Origin: Pseudomonas sp. GM50
Lineage (GTDB): Bacteria > Pseudomonadota > Gammaproteobacteria > Pseudomonadales > Pseudomonadaceae
DNA: 42,376 nt
Assembly: GCF_000282375.1 (NCBI RefSeq)
Contig: NZ_AKJK01000144.1
Location: 1 to 42,376, forward strand
Reading direction: 5' to 3'
In this document: positions 15,513-24,040 of the stretch, piece by piece
Position numbering within the stretch: position 1 is the stretch's first letter
Layout: each line of letters begins with the position of its first letter
Translations under genes and position numbers: made by a program
Notes under the pieces: generated by a model
Databases searched by the model: none
What the model saw: the letters and a program-made list of their open reading frames with translations, nothing else
What the model was told of the DNA's origin: nothing

Positions 15513-16409
15513 ATGACCGTCATCGCCTCCCCCGCCTACATCGGGCGTTTCGCCCCCACACCCAGTGGGCATCTGCACTTCGGTTCGCTGGTCGCAGCGT
15601 TGGCCTCGTACCTCGACGCCCGTTCGGTCGGCGGCCACTGGCTGGTGCGCATGGAAGATCTCGATCCGCCACGGGAAGAGCCTGGCGCTCAGGCGGCGAT
15701 TCTCAAGGCGCTGGAAAGCTACGGGTTCGAGTGGGATGGCGACATGGTCCGACAGAGTGACCGGCACGCGGCCTATGACGAAGTCATCAATCGCCTGTTC
15801 AATCAGGGCCTGGCCTACGCTTGCACCTGTTCGCGCAAGCAATTGGAGCCGTATCACGGCATCTATCCCGGGTTCTGCCGCAACGCGGGGCACGGCACCG
15901 AGAACGCGGCGATCCGCCTGCGTGTACCGGAGCTGGAATACCACTTCATCGACCGGGTGCAGGGCGAATTCCGTCAACACCTGGGCCGGGAAGTCGGTGA
16001 TTTCGTGATCCGCCGTCGCGACGGGCTCTACGCCTATCAATTGGCGGTGGTGCTGGACGACGCCTGGCAAGGCATCACCGATATCGTGCGCGGCGCCGAT
16101 CTGCTGGATTCCACGCCGCGCCAGCTCTATCTGCAAGAACTGCTGGGCCTGCCGCAACCGCGCTACCTGCACATCCCGCTGATTACCCAGCCGGACGGCC
16201 ACAAACTCGGCAAATCCTATCGCTCGCCGCCGCTGACTGAAGATCAGGCCACGCCGCTGTTGCTGCGCGCATTGCGGGCGCTGGGGCACAAACCCGCGAC
16301 CGAACTGAATGACGCCACGCCACGGGAAGTGCTGAACTGGGGGATTACCCACTGGGATGCATCGCTGATCCCGCGCACACTGACGTTGCCTGAAGCGCAA
16401 CTGCAGTGA
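15513..16409 (+). CDS. gluQ: Glutamyl-Q tRNA(Asp) synthetase
   Basis: A paralogue of glutamyl-tRNA synthetase without the anticodon-binding domain; it attaches glutamate to the queuosine at position 34 of tRNA(Asp). 298 residues from ATG 15513. The HIGH-type motif is PTPSGHLHFGS (about 15-25), and the KMSKS-type loop is HKLGKSYRS in the C-terminal half. Zinc ligands are conserved in spacing with E. coli YadB: Cys104, Cys106, Tyr118, Cys122. An in-frame ATG at 15477 would add 12 residues not typical of the family, and it lies only 11 nt after the REPIN, so I prefer 15513, although neither start has a strong ribosome-binding site. Confidence 0.93.
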   Translation: MTVIASPAYIGRFAPTPSGHLHFGSLVAALASYLDARSVGGHWLVRMEDLDPPREEPGAQAAILKALESYGFEWDGDMVRQSDRHAAYDEVINRLFNQGLAYACTCSRKQLEPYHGIYPGFCRNAGHGTENAAIRLRVPELEYHFIDRVQGEFRQHLGREVGDFVIRRRDGLYAYQLAVVLDDAWQGITDIVRGADLLDSTPRQLYLQELLGLPQPRYLHIPLITQPDGHKLGKSYRSPPLTEDQATPLLLRALRALGHKPATELNDATPREVLNWGITHWDASLIPRTLTLPEAQLQ

Positions 16410-16486
16410 TGCCACTTGCAGTGGCGCGCCCATCCGTTACCATCGCCGCACGTTTTCGGGCACGCGCATAAAAAAGAGAGGCCGGG

Positions 16487-16663
16487 ATGTACATCTATCG
16501 CTTGGTCCTGCTCCTGGTAGTGGGGATTTATCTGTTCTCCCCGGCCATCATGGATTGGTGGATCGACGCCACGGGCGCTTGGTATCGCCCTTATTTGCTC
16601 TGGCTGATTCTGATTGTCGTGACCTTCATCCTGCAGAGCCAAAAAGATGCCGATGAGCTTTAG
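16487..16663 (+). CDS. cbrX: Small membrane protein CbrX
   Basis: A 58-residue protein with two hydrophobic segments (VLLLVVGIYLFSPAI, about 7-21, and YLLWLILIVVTFIL, about 36-49) joined by a Trp/Asp-containing loop, ending in a charged tail. It lies between gluQ and cbrA and overlaps cbrA by 17 nt. In P. putida the small frame at this place, CbrX, is co-transcribed with cbrA and its translation affects CbrA production. AGAGAGG lies 10 nt before ATG 16487. An A-rich stretch, ATAAAAAAGAG, just upstream is a near-match to the Hfq/Crc target motif. No biochemical function is known to me. Confidence 0.85.
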   Translation: MYIYRLVLLLVVGIYLFSPAIMDWWIDATGAWYRPYLLWLILIVVTFILQSQKDADEL

Positions 16664-19601
16664 CCTGACCCAGATGATCCTGATCAGCGCCGCGTACCTG
16701 GCGGTGCTGTTCGGCGTGGCCTGGATCAGCGAACGGGGGATGATCCCGCGGGCGATCATTCGCCACCCGCTGACGTACACCCTGTCGCTGGGCGTCTACG
16801 CCAGTGCCTGGGCGTTTTACGGCACGGTGGGCCTGGCCTATCAGTACGGCTACGGTTTTCTGTCCAGCTACCTCGGGGTTTCCGGGGCCTTTCTGCTGGC
16901 GCCAGTGCTTTTGTACCCGATCCTGAAAATCACCCGCACTTATCAACTCTCGTCCCTGGCCGACTTGTTCGCGTTTCGCTTCCGCAGCACCTGGGCCGGC
17001 GCACTGACGACAATTTTCATGCTGATCGGCGTGCTGCCGTTGCTGGCGTTGCAGATTCAGGCAGTGGCCGACTCCATCAGCATCCTCACCCGCGAGCCGG
17101 TGCAGCATCGCGTGGCCCTGAGCTTCTGCGCACTGATTACCCTGTTCACGATTTTCTTCGGCTCACGCCACATCGCTACCCGCGAGAAACATGAAGGCCT
17201 GGTGTTCGCGATTGCCTTCGAGTCGGTGATCAAACTGATCGCGATTGGCGGCGTCGGTCTGTATGCGCTGTATGGCGTGTTTGATGGCCCGCAGCAGCTG
17301 GAACTGTGGCTGCTGCAAAACCAGACCGCCCTCGCCGCCCTGCACACGCCATTGCAGGAAGGCCCGTGGCGCACGCTGCTGCTGGTGTTCTTCGCCTCGG
17401 CGATTGTGATGCCGCACATGTACCACATGACGTTTACCGAGAACCTCAACCCGCGCTCGCTGGTCAGTGCGAGCTGGGGTCTGCCGCTGTTTCTGCTGTT
17501 GATGAGCCTCGCGGTGCCGCTGATTCTCTGGGCCGGGCTGAAACTCGGCGCCACGACCAATCCGGAATACTTCACCCTGGGCATCGGCATCGCCGCCAAC
17601 AACAAAGCCCTGGCGCTATTGGCCTATGTCGGCGGATTGTCAGCGGCCAGCGGTTTGATCATCGTCACCACGCTGGCGCTCTCCGGGATGGCGCTGAACC
17701 ATCTGGTGCTGCCGCTCTATCAGCCGCCGGCTGAAGGCAATATTTACCGTTGGCTGAAATGGACCCGCCGGGCGCTGATCGTCGCGATCATTATGGCCGG
17801 TTACGGTTTCTACCTGATGCTGGGTGCCGAGCAGGACCTGGCCAACCTCGGCATCGTCGCCTTCGTCGCCACGTTGCAGTTCCTGCCGGGGGTGTTGTCG
17901 GTACTGTACTGGCCGACCGCCAACCGTCGCGGCTTCATCGCAGGCCTGCTGGCGGGGATTCTGGTGTGGATGGTGACTATGCTGCTGCCGCTGGTCGGCA
18001 ATCTGCAAGGCTTCTACATTCCACTGCTGAACATGATTTATGTGCTGGACGACACCAGCTGGCACATGGCAGCAATCGCCTCGCTGGCCGCCAACGTGCT
18101 GATGTTCACGCTGATTTCGTTGTTCACCAATGCCAGCCCCGAAGAGGCCAGCGCCGCCGAAGCCTGCGCGGTGGACAACGTTCGCCGCCCGCAACGCCGC
18201 GAACTGCACGCGGCCTCGCCCCAGGAATTCGCCACGCAGCTTGCAAAACCATTGGGTGCCAAGGCTGCACAGAAGGAAGTCGAACAGGCCCTGCGTGACC
18301 TCTATCTGCCGTTCGACGAGCGCCGGCCGTATGCCTTGCGTCGTTTGCGTGACCGTATCGAAGCCAACCTTTCCGGCCTGATGGGCCCGAGCGTGGCGCA
18401 GGACATGGTCGAAACCTTCCTGCCCTACAAGGCCGGTGGCGAAAACTACGTCACCGAAGACATCCACTTCATCGAAAGCCGTCTTGAGGATTACCACTCG
18501 CGCCTCACCGGTCTTGCCGCCGAACTCGATGCCCTGCGCCGCTACCACCGCCAGACCTTGCAGGAACTGCCGATGGGCGTGTGCTCGCTGGCCAAGGATC
18601 AGGAAATCCTCATGTGGAACAAAGCCATGGAGGAGCTGACCGGGATTGCCGCGCAGCGTGTGGTCGGTTCACGCCTGAGCACCATTGCCGACCCTTGGAA
18701 AGAGCTGCTGCAAGGCTTCATCAATCTGCCGGACGAGCATTTGCACAAACAGCACCTGGCCCTCGACGGTCAGACGCGCTGGCTGAACCTGCACAAAGCG
18801 GCAATCGACGAGCCGCTGGCGCCGGGTAACAGCGGCCTGGTGCTGCTGGTGGAAGATTTGACCGAAACCCAGATGCTCGAAGACAAACTGGTGCACTCCG
18901 AGCGCCTGGCCAGTATCGGTCGACTGGCGGCCGGCGTGGCCCATGAAATCGGCAACCCGATCACCGGCATTGCCTGTCTCGCGCAAAACTTGCGCGAAGA
19001 GCGTGAAGAAGACGCCGAACTCACGGAAATCAGTGGGCAGATCCTCGAGCAGACCAAACGCGTGTCACGCATCGTTCAGTCGCTGATGAGCTTCGCCCAT
19101 GCCGGCAGTTATCAGCACAGTGACGAGCCCGTCTGTCTGGCGGAAGTGGCCCAGGATGCCATCGGCCTGCTGGCCTTGAACCGGCGCAATTTCGAAGTAC
19201 AGTTCTATAATCTGTGCGATCCCGACCACTGGGTCGAAGGTGACCCGCAGCGGCTCGCCCAGGTATTGATCAACCTGCTCTCAAACGCCCGCGACGCCTC
19301 GCCTCCGGGCAGTGCGGTACGAGTCAAGAGCGAAGCCGGCGAACACACGGTCGATCTGATCGTCGAAGACGAAGGCAGCGGTATCCCCTCGAGCATCATG
19401 GACCGATTGTTCGAACCTTTCTTCACCACCAAAGACCCTGGCGAAGGCACCGGTCTGGGCCTTGCACTGGTCTATTCCATCGTTGAAGAGCATTATGGAC
19501 AAATCACCATCGACAGCCCGGCTGATGTTCAAAGCCAACGCGGCACCCGTATCCGGGTAACTTTGCCGCGTCATGTCGAAGCGACGTCCGCTGTGAACTG
19601 A
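16647..19601 (+). CDS. cbrA: Sensor histidine kinase CbrA with transporter domain
   Basis: Membrane sensor kinase of the CbrAB system, which controls carbon/nitrogen balance and histidine use. Its 984 residues comprise an N-terminal SLC5/SSSF solute-symporter domain with about 13 membrane segments (to about 500), a STAC linker region, a PAS domain (about 625-740, ELPMGVCSLAKDQEILMWNKA), and the kinase core: phospho-acceptor His766 in GVAHEIGNP, N-box LINLLSNARDAS, G-boxes DEGSGIP and GEGTGLGLALV. All kinase motifs are intact. Starts at 16647 (MPMSFS) or 16653 (MSFS) are both possible; neither has a good ribosome-binding site, consistent with coupling to cbrX. cbrB follows after 22 nt. Confidence 0.96.
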   Translation: MPMSFSLTQMILISAAYLAVLFGVAWISERGMIPRAIIRHPLTYTLSLGVYASAWAFYGTVGLAYQYGYGFLSSYLGVSGAFLLAPVLLYPILKITRTYQLSSLADLFAFRFRSTWAGALTTIFMLIGVLPLLALQIQAVADSISILTREPVQHRVALSFCALITLFTIFFGSRHIATREKHEGLVFAIAFESVIKLIAIGGVGLYALYGVFDGPQQLELWLLQNQTALAALHTPLQEGPWRTLLLVFFASAIVMPHMYHMTFTENLNPRSLVSASWGLPLFLLLMSLAVPLILWAGLKLGATTNPEYFTLGIGIAANNKALALLAYVGGLSAASGLIIVTTLALSGMALNHLVLPLYQPPAEGNIYRWLKWTRRALIVAIIMAGYGFYLMLGAEQDLANLGIVAFVATLQFLPGVLSVLYWPTANRRGFIAGLLAGILVWMVTMLLPLVGNLQGFYIPLLNMIYVLDDTSWHMAAIASLAANVLMFTLISLFTNASPEEASAAEACAVDNVRRPQRRELHAASPQEFATQLAKPLGAKAAQKEVEQALRDLYLPFDERRPYALRRLRDRIEANLSGLMGPSVAQDMVETFLPYKAGGENYVTEDIHFIESRLEDYHSRLTGLAAELDALRRYHRQTLQELPMGVCSLAKDQEILMWNKAMEELTGIAAQRVVGSRLSTIADPWKELLQGFINLPDEHLHKQHLALDGQTRWLNLHKAAIDEPLAPGNSGLVLLVEDLTETQMLEDKLVHSERLASIGRLAAGVAHEIGNPITGIACLAQNLREEREEDAELTEISGQILEQTKRVSRIVQSLMSFAHAGSYQHSDEPVCLAEVAQDAIGLLALNRRNFEVQFYNLCDPDHWVEGDPQRLAQVLINLLSNARDASPPGSAVRVKSEAGEHTVDLIVEDEGSGIPSSIMDRLFEPFFTTKDPGEGTGLGLALVYSIVEEHYGQITIDSPADVQSQRGTRIRVTLPRHVEATSAVN

Positions 19602-19623
19602 GACCGTCGAGAGTATCGAATCA

Positions 19624-21060
19624 ATGCCGCACATTTTGATCGTCGAAGACGAAACAATTATCCGCTCCGCCTTGCGCCGTCTGCTGGAACGTAACCAGTA
19701 CCAGGTCAGCGAAGCCGGATCCGTGCAGGAAGCACAAGAGCGTTTCAGCATCCCCACATTTGACCTGATCGTCAGCGACCTGCGTCTGCCGGGCGCGCCT
19801 GGTACCGAGTTGATCAAACTTGGCCAGGGCACTCCGGTGCTGATCATGACCAGTTACGCCAGCCTGCGTTCGGCCGTCGACTCCATGAAGATGGGCGCGG
19901 TGGATTACATCGCCAAGCCTTTCGATCACGACGAAATGCTCCAGGCCGTCGCGCGAATCCTGCGTGACCGGCAATCGGCGCAAGCCAGCGGTGAACCGGT
20001 CGTCGGCAAAACGAGCAATGGCGCCGCGAAAAACGGTGTCGACAACAGCAACGGCGAAATCGGCATTATCGGCTCCTGCCCTCCGATGCAGGACCTGTAC
20101 AGCAAGATCCGTAAAGTCGCGCCAACCGATTCCAACGTCCTGATCCAGGGTGAATCCGGTACCGGTAAAGAACTGGTAGCACGCGCCCTGCACAACCTGT
20201 CCAAACGCGCCAAGGCGCCGATGATTTCGGTGAACTGCGCGGCCATTCCGGAAAGCCTGATCGAGTCCGAATTGTTCGGCCACGAAAAAGGCGCGTTTAC
20301 CGGCGCCAGTGCCGGGCGTGCCGGGTTGGTGGAAGCAGCGGACGGCGGCACCTTGTTCCTCGATGAAATCGGTGAACTGCCACTGGAAGCTCAGGCCCGC
20401 CTGCTGCGTGTGTTGCAGGAAGGGGAAATCCGCCGGGTCGGCTCGGTGCAGTCGCAGAAGGTTGATGTACGCCTGATCGCCGCGACCCACCGGGACCTCA
20501 AGAGCCTGGCGAAAATTGGCCAGTTCCGTGAAGACTTGTACTACCGCCTTCACGTGATCGCCTTGAAGCTGCCGGCCCTGCGCGAGCGCGGCGCCGACGT
20601 CAACGAAATTGCCACTGCATTCCTCGCGCGGCAGAGCGCACGGGTCAACCGCACCGATCTGAAATTCGCCCTGGATGCCGAACAGGCCATTCGGCATTAC
20701 TCCTGGCCGGGTAACGTTCGCGAATTGGAAAACGCGGTCGAACGTGCGGTGATTCTGTGCGAGAGCCCGGAAATTTCTGCCGAGCTGCTGGGCATCGACA
20801 TCGAACTGAGTGATCTGGATGACGATGACTTCATCGGTCTGGCGCCCCAGCAGGGCAACGGCGCCGGTAACACCAGCCACGAACCGACCGAAGATTTGTC
20901 CCTGGAAGACTACTTCCAGCATTTCGTTCTCGAGCATCAGGACCACATGACCGAAACCGAGTTGGCCCGCAAACTCGGGGTCAGTCGCAAATGCCTGTGG
21001 GAGCGCCGTCAGCGCCTGGGCATTCCGCGGCGCAAGACCGGGGTGGCCAGCGAGAGCTGA
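19624..21060 (+). CDS. cbrB: Sigma-54-dependent response regulator CbrB
   Basis: NtrC-family activator of 478 residues. The receiver domain (1-120) has the acidic pocket VEDE at 7-10, phospho-acceptor Asp52 and Lys98. The AAA+ domain has Walker A GESGTGKE (about 176-183), the sigma-54 contact loop GAFTGA (about 223-228) and Walker B GGTLFLDEIGE. The C-terminal Fis-type helix-turn-helix reads MTETELARKLGVSRKCLWER. Its main known target is crcZ, which begins about 200 nt downstream, where a CbrB-like site and a sigma-54 promoter are visible. Together with cbrA it forms an operon. Confidence 0.96.
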   Translation: MPHILIVEDETIIRSALRRLLERNQYQVSEAGSVQEAQERFSIPTFDLIVSDLRLPGAPGTELIKLGQGTPVLIMTSYASLRSAVDSMKMGAVDYIAKPFDHDEMLQAVARILRDRQSAQASGEPVVGKTSNGAAKNGVDNSNGEIGIIGSCPPMQDLYSKIRKVAPTDSNVLIQGESGTGKELVARALHNLSKRAKAPMISVNCAAIPESLIESELFGHEKGAFTGASAGRAGLVEAADGGTLFLDEIGELPLEAQARLLRVLQEGEIRRVGSVQSQKVDVRLIAATHRDLKSLAKIGQFREDLYYRLHVIALKLPALRERGADVNEIATAFLARQSARVNRTDLKFALDAEQAIRHYSWPGNVRELENAVERAVILCESPEISAELLGIDIELSDLDDDDFIGLAPQQGNGAGNTSHEPTEDLSLEDYFQHFVLEHQDHMTETELARKLGVSRKCLWERRQRLGIPRRKTGVASES

Positions 21061-21107
21061 ACCGCACCTGTCGGATGTGCGGGTAACACATGACATTGTG
21101 AAAAAAC

Positions 21108-21133
21108 TGTTACCTCAGCTTTTTCGCGTAACA
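21108..21133. promoter_or_regulatory. Predicted CbrB enhancer site for crcZ
   Basis: TGTTAC (21108-21113) and GTAACA (21128-21133) form an inverted pair with a 14-nt spacer, centred about 136 nt upstream of the predicted crcZ start. This agrees with the TGTTAC/GTAACA type of CbrB target described in P. putida. Further half sites lie at 21083-21088 (GTAACA) and 21150-21155 (GTAACG). The site sits in the cbrB 3' untranslated region. Confidence 0.8.
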
Positions 21134-21137
21134 GAAG

Positions 21138-21171
21138 CCGGGGCTTACGGTAACGAAGCCCCGGTTTTTTT
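21138..21171 (+). terminator. Terminator of cbrB
   Basis: CCGGGGCTT (21138-21146) and AAGCCCCGG (21156-21164) form a perfect 9-bp stem, followed by seven T. It isolates the cbrXAB mRNA from crcZ. Confidence 0.93.
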
Positions 21172-21231
21172 GGGCCTCGAAAAACACCATCAGCCCGCCT
21201 AACCCCTTGTTTTACTGGGCTTCACAAAAGT

Positions 21232-21246
21232 TGGCACGCACCCTGC
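21232..21246 (+). promoter_or_regulatory. Sigma-54 promoter of crcZ
   Basis: TGGCACGCACCCTGC fits the -24/-12 consensus TGGCACG-N4-TTGC at all but one defined position, with GG and GC correctly spaced. Transcription would start near 21257. Confidence 0.93.
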
Positions 21247-21256
21247 TATATGTTCA

Positions 21257-21627
21257 GTACAAGAACAATAACAAGCAATGTACAAGACAATAAAAATAAG
21301 ACGAATCGACTCACGCACAATAAAAACAAGACGGCGAGAGGCGTAGCTAACTGATTCTTTTGGAGAGGCGTTGCATTTGGGGCTTGCCCCACGACCAGGC
21401 CGAGAATAATAAAAAACTGTCCCAAGACAGTGCCTGAACTGGTTGGATCGAACGATCACAGCAACACAGCGACCAAAGCAATCCGTTTGCTCTTGGCTCC
21501 CGATTGGGAGGGTCATGAAGGAAAACTTCATGGCGAGGGCACTCAACAAAAACAAGAAGCCCGAAACCAATAATAAAAATAGAGCATGCAACTACTTCTT
21601 GGGGAGCTTCGGCTCCCCTTGTGGTTT
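21257..21627 (+). ncRNA. crcZ: CrcZ, Hfq/Crc-sequestering small RNA
   Basis: A regulatory RNA of about 370 nt that titrates Hfq (with Crc) and so relieves carbon catabolite repression. The ends are inferred: the 5' end from the sigma-54 promoter, the 3' end from the hairpin at 21601. It contains six A-rich AANAANAA clusters: 21261-21275, 21287-21300, 21317-21330, 21403-21417, 21544-21559 and 21566-21582. Between clusters are short hairpins such as GGGGCTTGCCCC near 21379. Length and the cbrB-crcZ-pcnB position match known CrcZ RNAs. A chance 130-codon frame crosses it on the minus strand and is not a gene. Confidence 0.95.
21601..21627 (+). terminator. CrcZ 3' hairpin
   Basis: GGGGAGC (21601-21607) and GCTCCCC (21612-21618) form a 7-bp GC stem with a TTCG tetraloop. 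The following TTGTGGTTT is a poor T-run, so some read-through into pcnB is plausible. Confidence 0.75.
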
Positions 21628-21769
21628 CTGGCGTTTGCCCCTACTGCCGACATCCCCTTCACACGCTTGCGCAGCTTCCTACACCATCCCCCGACTAAAT
21701 GCTAGAATCCCCGCCCATCATGCGGTCATTCTTCGTTATGGCCGAACATTCCTTCAAACAGTGCATCCC

Positions 21770-23170
21770 ATGCTGAAGAAGTTGTTCCAGTCATTCCGTT
21801 CTCCCAAGCGTCATACGCAACACATTCGCAGTACGCCTGAAGTGCTCAACAGCGGCCAACATTCGCTGCAAAAGGCACAATTCAGCCGTTACGCGGTGAA
21901 TATCGTCGAACGCCTGCAGAACGCCGGTTACCAGGCTTACCTGGTCGGCGGCTGTGTGCGTGACATGCTGCTCGGCATCACGCCGAAAGATTTCGACGTC
22001 GCCACCAGCGCCACGCCTGAACAGGTACGCGCCGAATTCCGCAACGCGCGGATCATCGGTCGGCGTTTCAAACTGGTGCATATCCACTTTGGCCGCGAAA
22101 TCATTGAAGTCGCGACCTTCCGCGCCAATCACCCGCAAAACGACGAGGACGAAGACAGCAACCAATCGTCTCGTAATGAAAGCGGGCGCATTTTGCGCGA
22201 CAACGTCTACGGCACTCTGGAAGAAGACGCGCAACGCCGCGACTTCACCATCAACGCCTTGTATTACGATCCGGTCAGCGAGCGCATTCTCGACTACGCC
22301 AACGGCGTACACGACATCCGCAATCATCTGATCCGCCTGATCGGCGATCCGAAGCAACGCTACCAGGAAGACCCGGTGCGGATGCTGCGGGCCGTGCGTT
22401 TCGCCGCCAAGCTGAATTTCGGCATCGAAAAACACAGTGCCACGCCGATCCGCGAACTGGCGCCGTTGCTGCGCGAGATCCCGTCGGCTCGTCTGTTCGA
22501 AGAAGTGCTCAAGTTGTTCCTCTCCGGCTATGCCGCGGACACCTTCGAAATGCTCGTCGACCTGCAGTTGTTCGATCCGCTGTTCCCGGCCAGTGCGGCA
22601 GCGTTGGAGTACAACCCGACCTACACGCACACGCTGATCAGTGAAGCGCTGATCAACACGGACCTGCGGATCAAGCAGAACAAACCGGTCACCCCGGCGT
22701 TCCTGTTTGCCGCCCTGCTCTGGCCTGCCCTGCCGGCCCGTGTGTTGCGCCTGCAAGAACGCGGCATGCCGCCGATTCCGGCAATGCAGGAAGCTGCTCA
22801 CGAGTTGATCGCCGAACAGTGCCAGCGCATCGCCATTCCGAAACGCTTCACCATGCCGATCCGCGAGATCTGGGACATGCAGGAGCGTCTGCCACGGCGC
22901 AGCGGCAAACGCGCCGACCTGTTACTGGACAACCCGCGGTTCCGCGCCGGTTACGACTTCCTGCTGCTGCGTGAAAGCGCCGGTGAACAGACTGATGGCC
23001 TGGGCGAATGGTGGACCGATTATCAGGACGCCAACGACAGCGAACGCCGGGACATGATCCGCGACCTCAGCGGCAAGGACGACGGTACCGGTGCTCCGCG
23101 CAAACGTCGCCGTAGCGGCGGCGCCAAGCGCAAGCGCGCTGCCGGCGCACCGAGCGCTACAGGCGAATAA
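21770..23170 (+). CDS. pcnB: Poly(A) polymerase I
   Basis: Adds 3' poly(A) tails that promote RNA decay. 466 residues from ATG 21770 (MLKKLFQSF). Nucleotidyltransferase motifs near the N-terminus: YLVGGCVRDMLLG, then the metal-binding Asp pair in KDFDVATSATPEQV, then RRDFTINALYYD. The C-terminal tail is strongly basic (RKRRRSGGAKRKRAAG), as in PcnB and unlike tRNA CCA-adding enzymes. An open frame continues upstream to 21443, but that stretch is CrcZ RNA and not coding. Its mRNA may begin at its own promoter in 21630-21770 or by read-through from crcZ. folK starts 3 nt after its stop. Confidence 0.95.
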   Translation: MLKKLFQSFRSPKRHTQHIRSTPEVLNSGQHSLQKAQFSRYAVNIVERLQNAGYQAYLVGGCVRDMLLGITPKDFDVATSATPEQVRAEFRNARIIGRRFKLVHIHFGREIIEVATFRANHPQNDEDEDSNQSSRNESGRILRDNVYGTLEEDAQRRDFTINALYYDPVSERILDYANGVHDIRNHLIRLIGDPKQRYQEDPVRMLRAVRFAAKLNFGIEKHSATPIRELAPLLREIPSARLFEEVLKLFLSGYAADTFEMLVDLQLFDPLFPASAAALEYNPTYTHTLISEALINTDLRIKQNKPVTPAFLFAALLWPALPARVLRLQERGMPPIPAMQEAAHELIAEQCQRIAIPKRFTMPIREIWDMQERLPRRSGKRADLLLDNPRFRAGYDFLLLRESAGEQTDGLGEWWTDYQDANDSERRDMIRDLSGKDDGTGAPRKRRRSGGAKRKRAAGAPSATGE

Positions 23171-23173
23171 GCC

Positions 23174-23659
23174 ATGGAGCGCATCTACATCGGCATGGGC
23201 AGCAATCTGGCTGACCCCGCCGAACAGTTGCGCAGTGCTGTCACAGCGCTGGCGCAATTGCCGCAAACCGAACTGGTCGGGGTTTCCGGGTTTTATCAAA
23301 GCGACTCGCTGCTGCCCGGTCAACCGCGTTACACCAACGCGGTCGCCGCACTCGACAGCCACCTGGCGCCGCTGGACCTGCTGGATGCGCTGCAAGCCAT
23401 CGAGAACGGCCAAGGCCGCGAGCGCCTTGAACGCTGGGGTCCGCGCACGCTGGACCTGGACATCGTGCTGTTTGGCGATCGGTTGATCAACGAGCCTCGC
23501 CTCAAGGTGCCTCATTACCACATGCAAGAACGAGCCTTCGTTCTGTATCCGCTGGCCGAACTGGCACCTGCTGATTTGCGCCTGGCCGACGGCCGCACCC
23601 TCACAGAATTACTCGCCGCCTGCCCGTTCGTCGGGTTGGAACGCATTTCTCACGCCTGA
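23174..23659 (+). CDS. folK: 6-hydroxymethyl-7,8-dihydropterin pyrophosphokinase
   Basis: Transfers pyrophosphate from ATP to hydroxymethyldihydropterin in folate synthesis. 161 residues, the usual single-domain length. The motifs are IGMGSNLADPAEQL at the start (1-20), SGFYQSDSL, RWGPRTLDLDIVLFG (Asp pair binding magnesium) and VPHYHMQERAFVLYPLAE. It begins 3 nt after pcnB and is surely co-transcribed. A REPIN follows 10 nt after the stop. Confidence 0.96.
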   Translation: MERIYIGMGSNLADPAEQLRSAVTALAQLPQTELVGVSGFYQSDSLLPGQPRYTNAVAALDSHLAPLDLLDALQAIENGQGRERLERWGPRTLDLDIVLFGDRLINEPRLKVPHYHMQERAFVLYPLAELAPADLRLADGRTLTELLAACPFVGLERISHA

Positions 23660-23669
23660 CAAATATCCC

Positions 23670-23759
23670 TGTGGGAGCGAGCCTGCTCGCGATGACGGAC
23701 TGACATTCAACAATGATGTTGACTGAATGACCACTATCGCGAGCAGGCTCGCTCCCACA
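23670..23759. repeat. REPIN after folK
   Basis: TGTGGGAGCGAGCCTGCTCG (start 23670) and its inverse CGAGCAGGCTCGCTCCCACA (end 23759) enclose a 42-nt centre. The centre shares CATTCAA and TGATGTTGA with the element at 28241, so the two are copies of one family. The 24-bp arms could act as the 3' end of the pcnB-folK mRNA. Confidence 0.93.
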
Positions 23760-23819
23760 TTGGTTTTTTGTCGGACAAAAAATCTGCAAATCATCCCTGC
23801 CACCTGCTGAATCGCATCA

Positions 23820-23859
23820 GTAACGCCGGTAACACCCCACGCGTAACAACCCGGTAACA
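23820..23859 (+). repeat. Four GTAAC repeats upstream of panB
   Basis: GTAACG (23820), GTAACA (23829), GTAACA (23843) and GTAACA (23854) lie on one strand within 40 nt, at start-to-start distances of 9, 14 and 11. They are 180-220 nt before panB. Each equals a CbrB-type half site, but without the inverted partner. The rest of the 380-nt folK-panB gap, apart from the REPIN, shows only TTGACT at 23867 without a good -10. Confidence 0.6.
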
Positions 23860-24040
23860 CACGCAATTGACTTCCCGGGTTCTCCTCACGACTATAGGCG
23901 TCCCGCTGCCGCCAACGCGGCGCCAAAGGGCGCAATCCAGGCCTTACAAGCACCACGAAAGAAGGTGCGCCTGTATAAATGACGAATCACGCGCGTTACT
24001 CGCAGTAGTTTCCATAGCGCCTGTAATGAGGATTTTTTTC

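Noticed and set aside
19621..21096. A 491-codon open frame antisense to cbrB
   Set aside because: Shadow of cbrB: no family motif, and cbrB on the other strand is complete with all domains.
21199..21591. A 130-codon minus-strand frame and an upstream plus-strand extension of pcnB across 21443-21769
   Set aside because: This stretch is the CrcZ RNA with its A-rich motifs; the reading frames are incidental.
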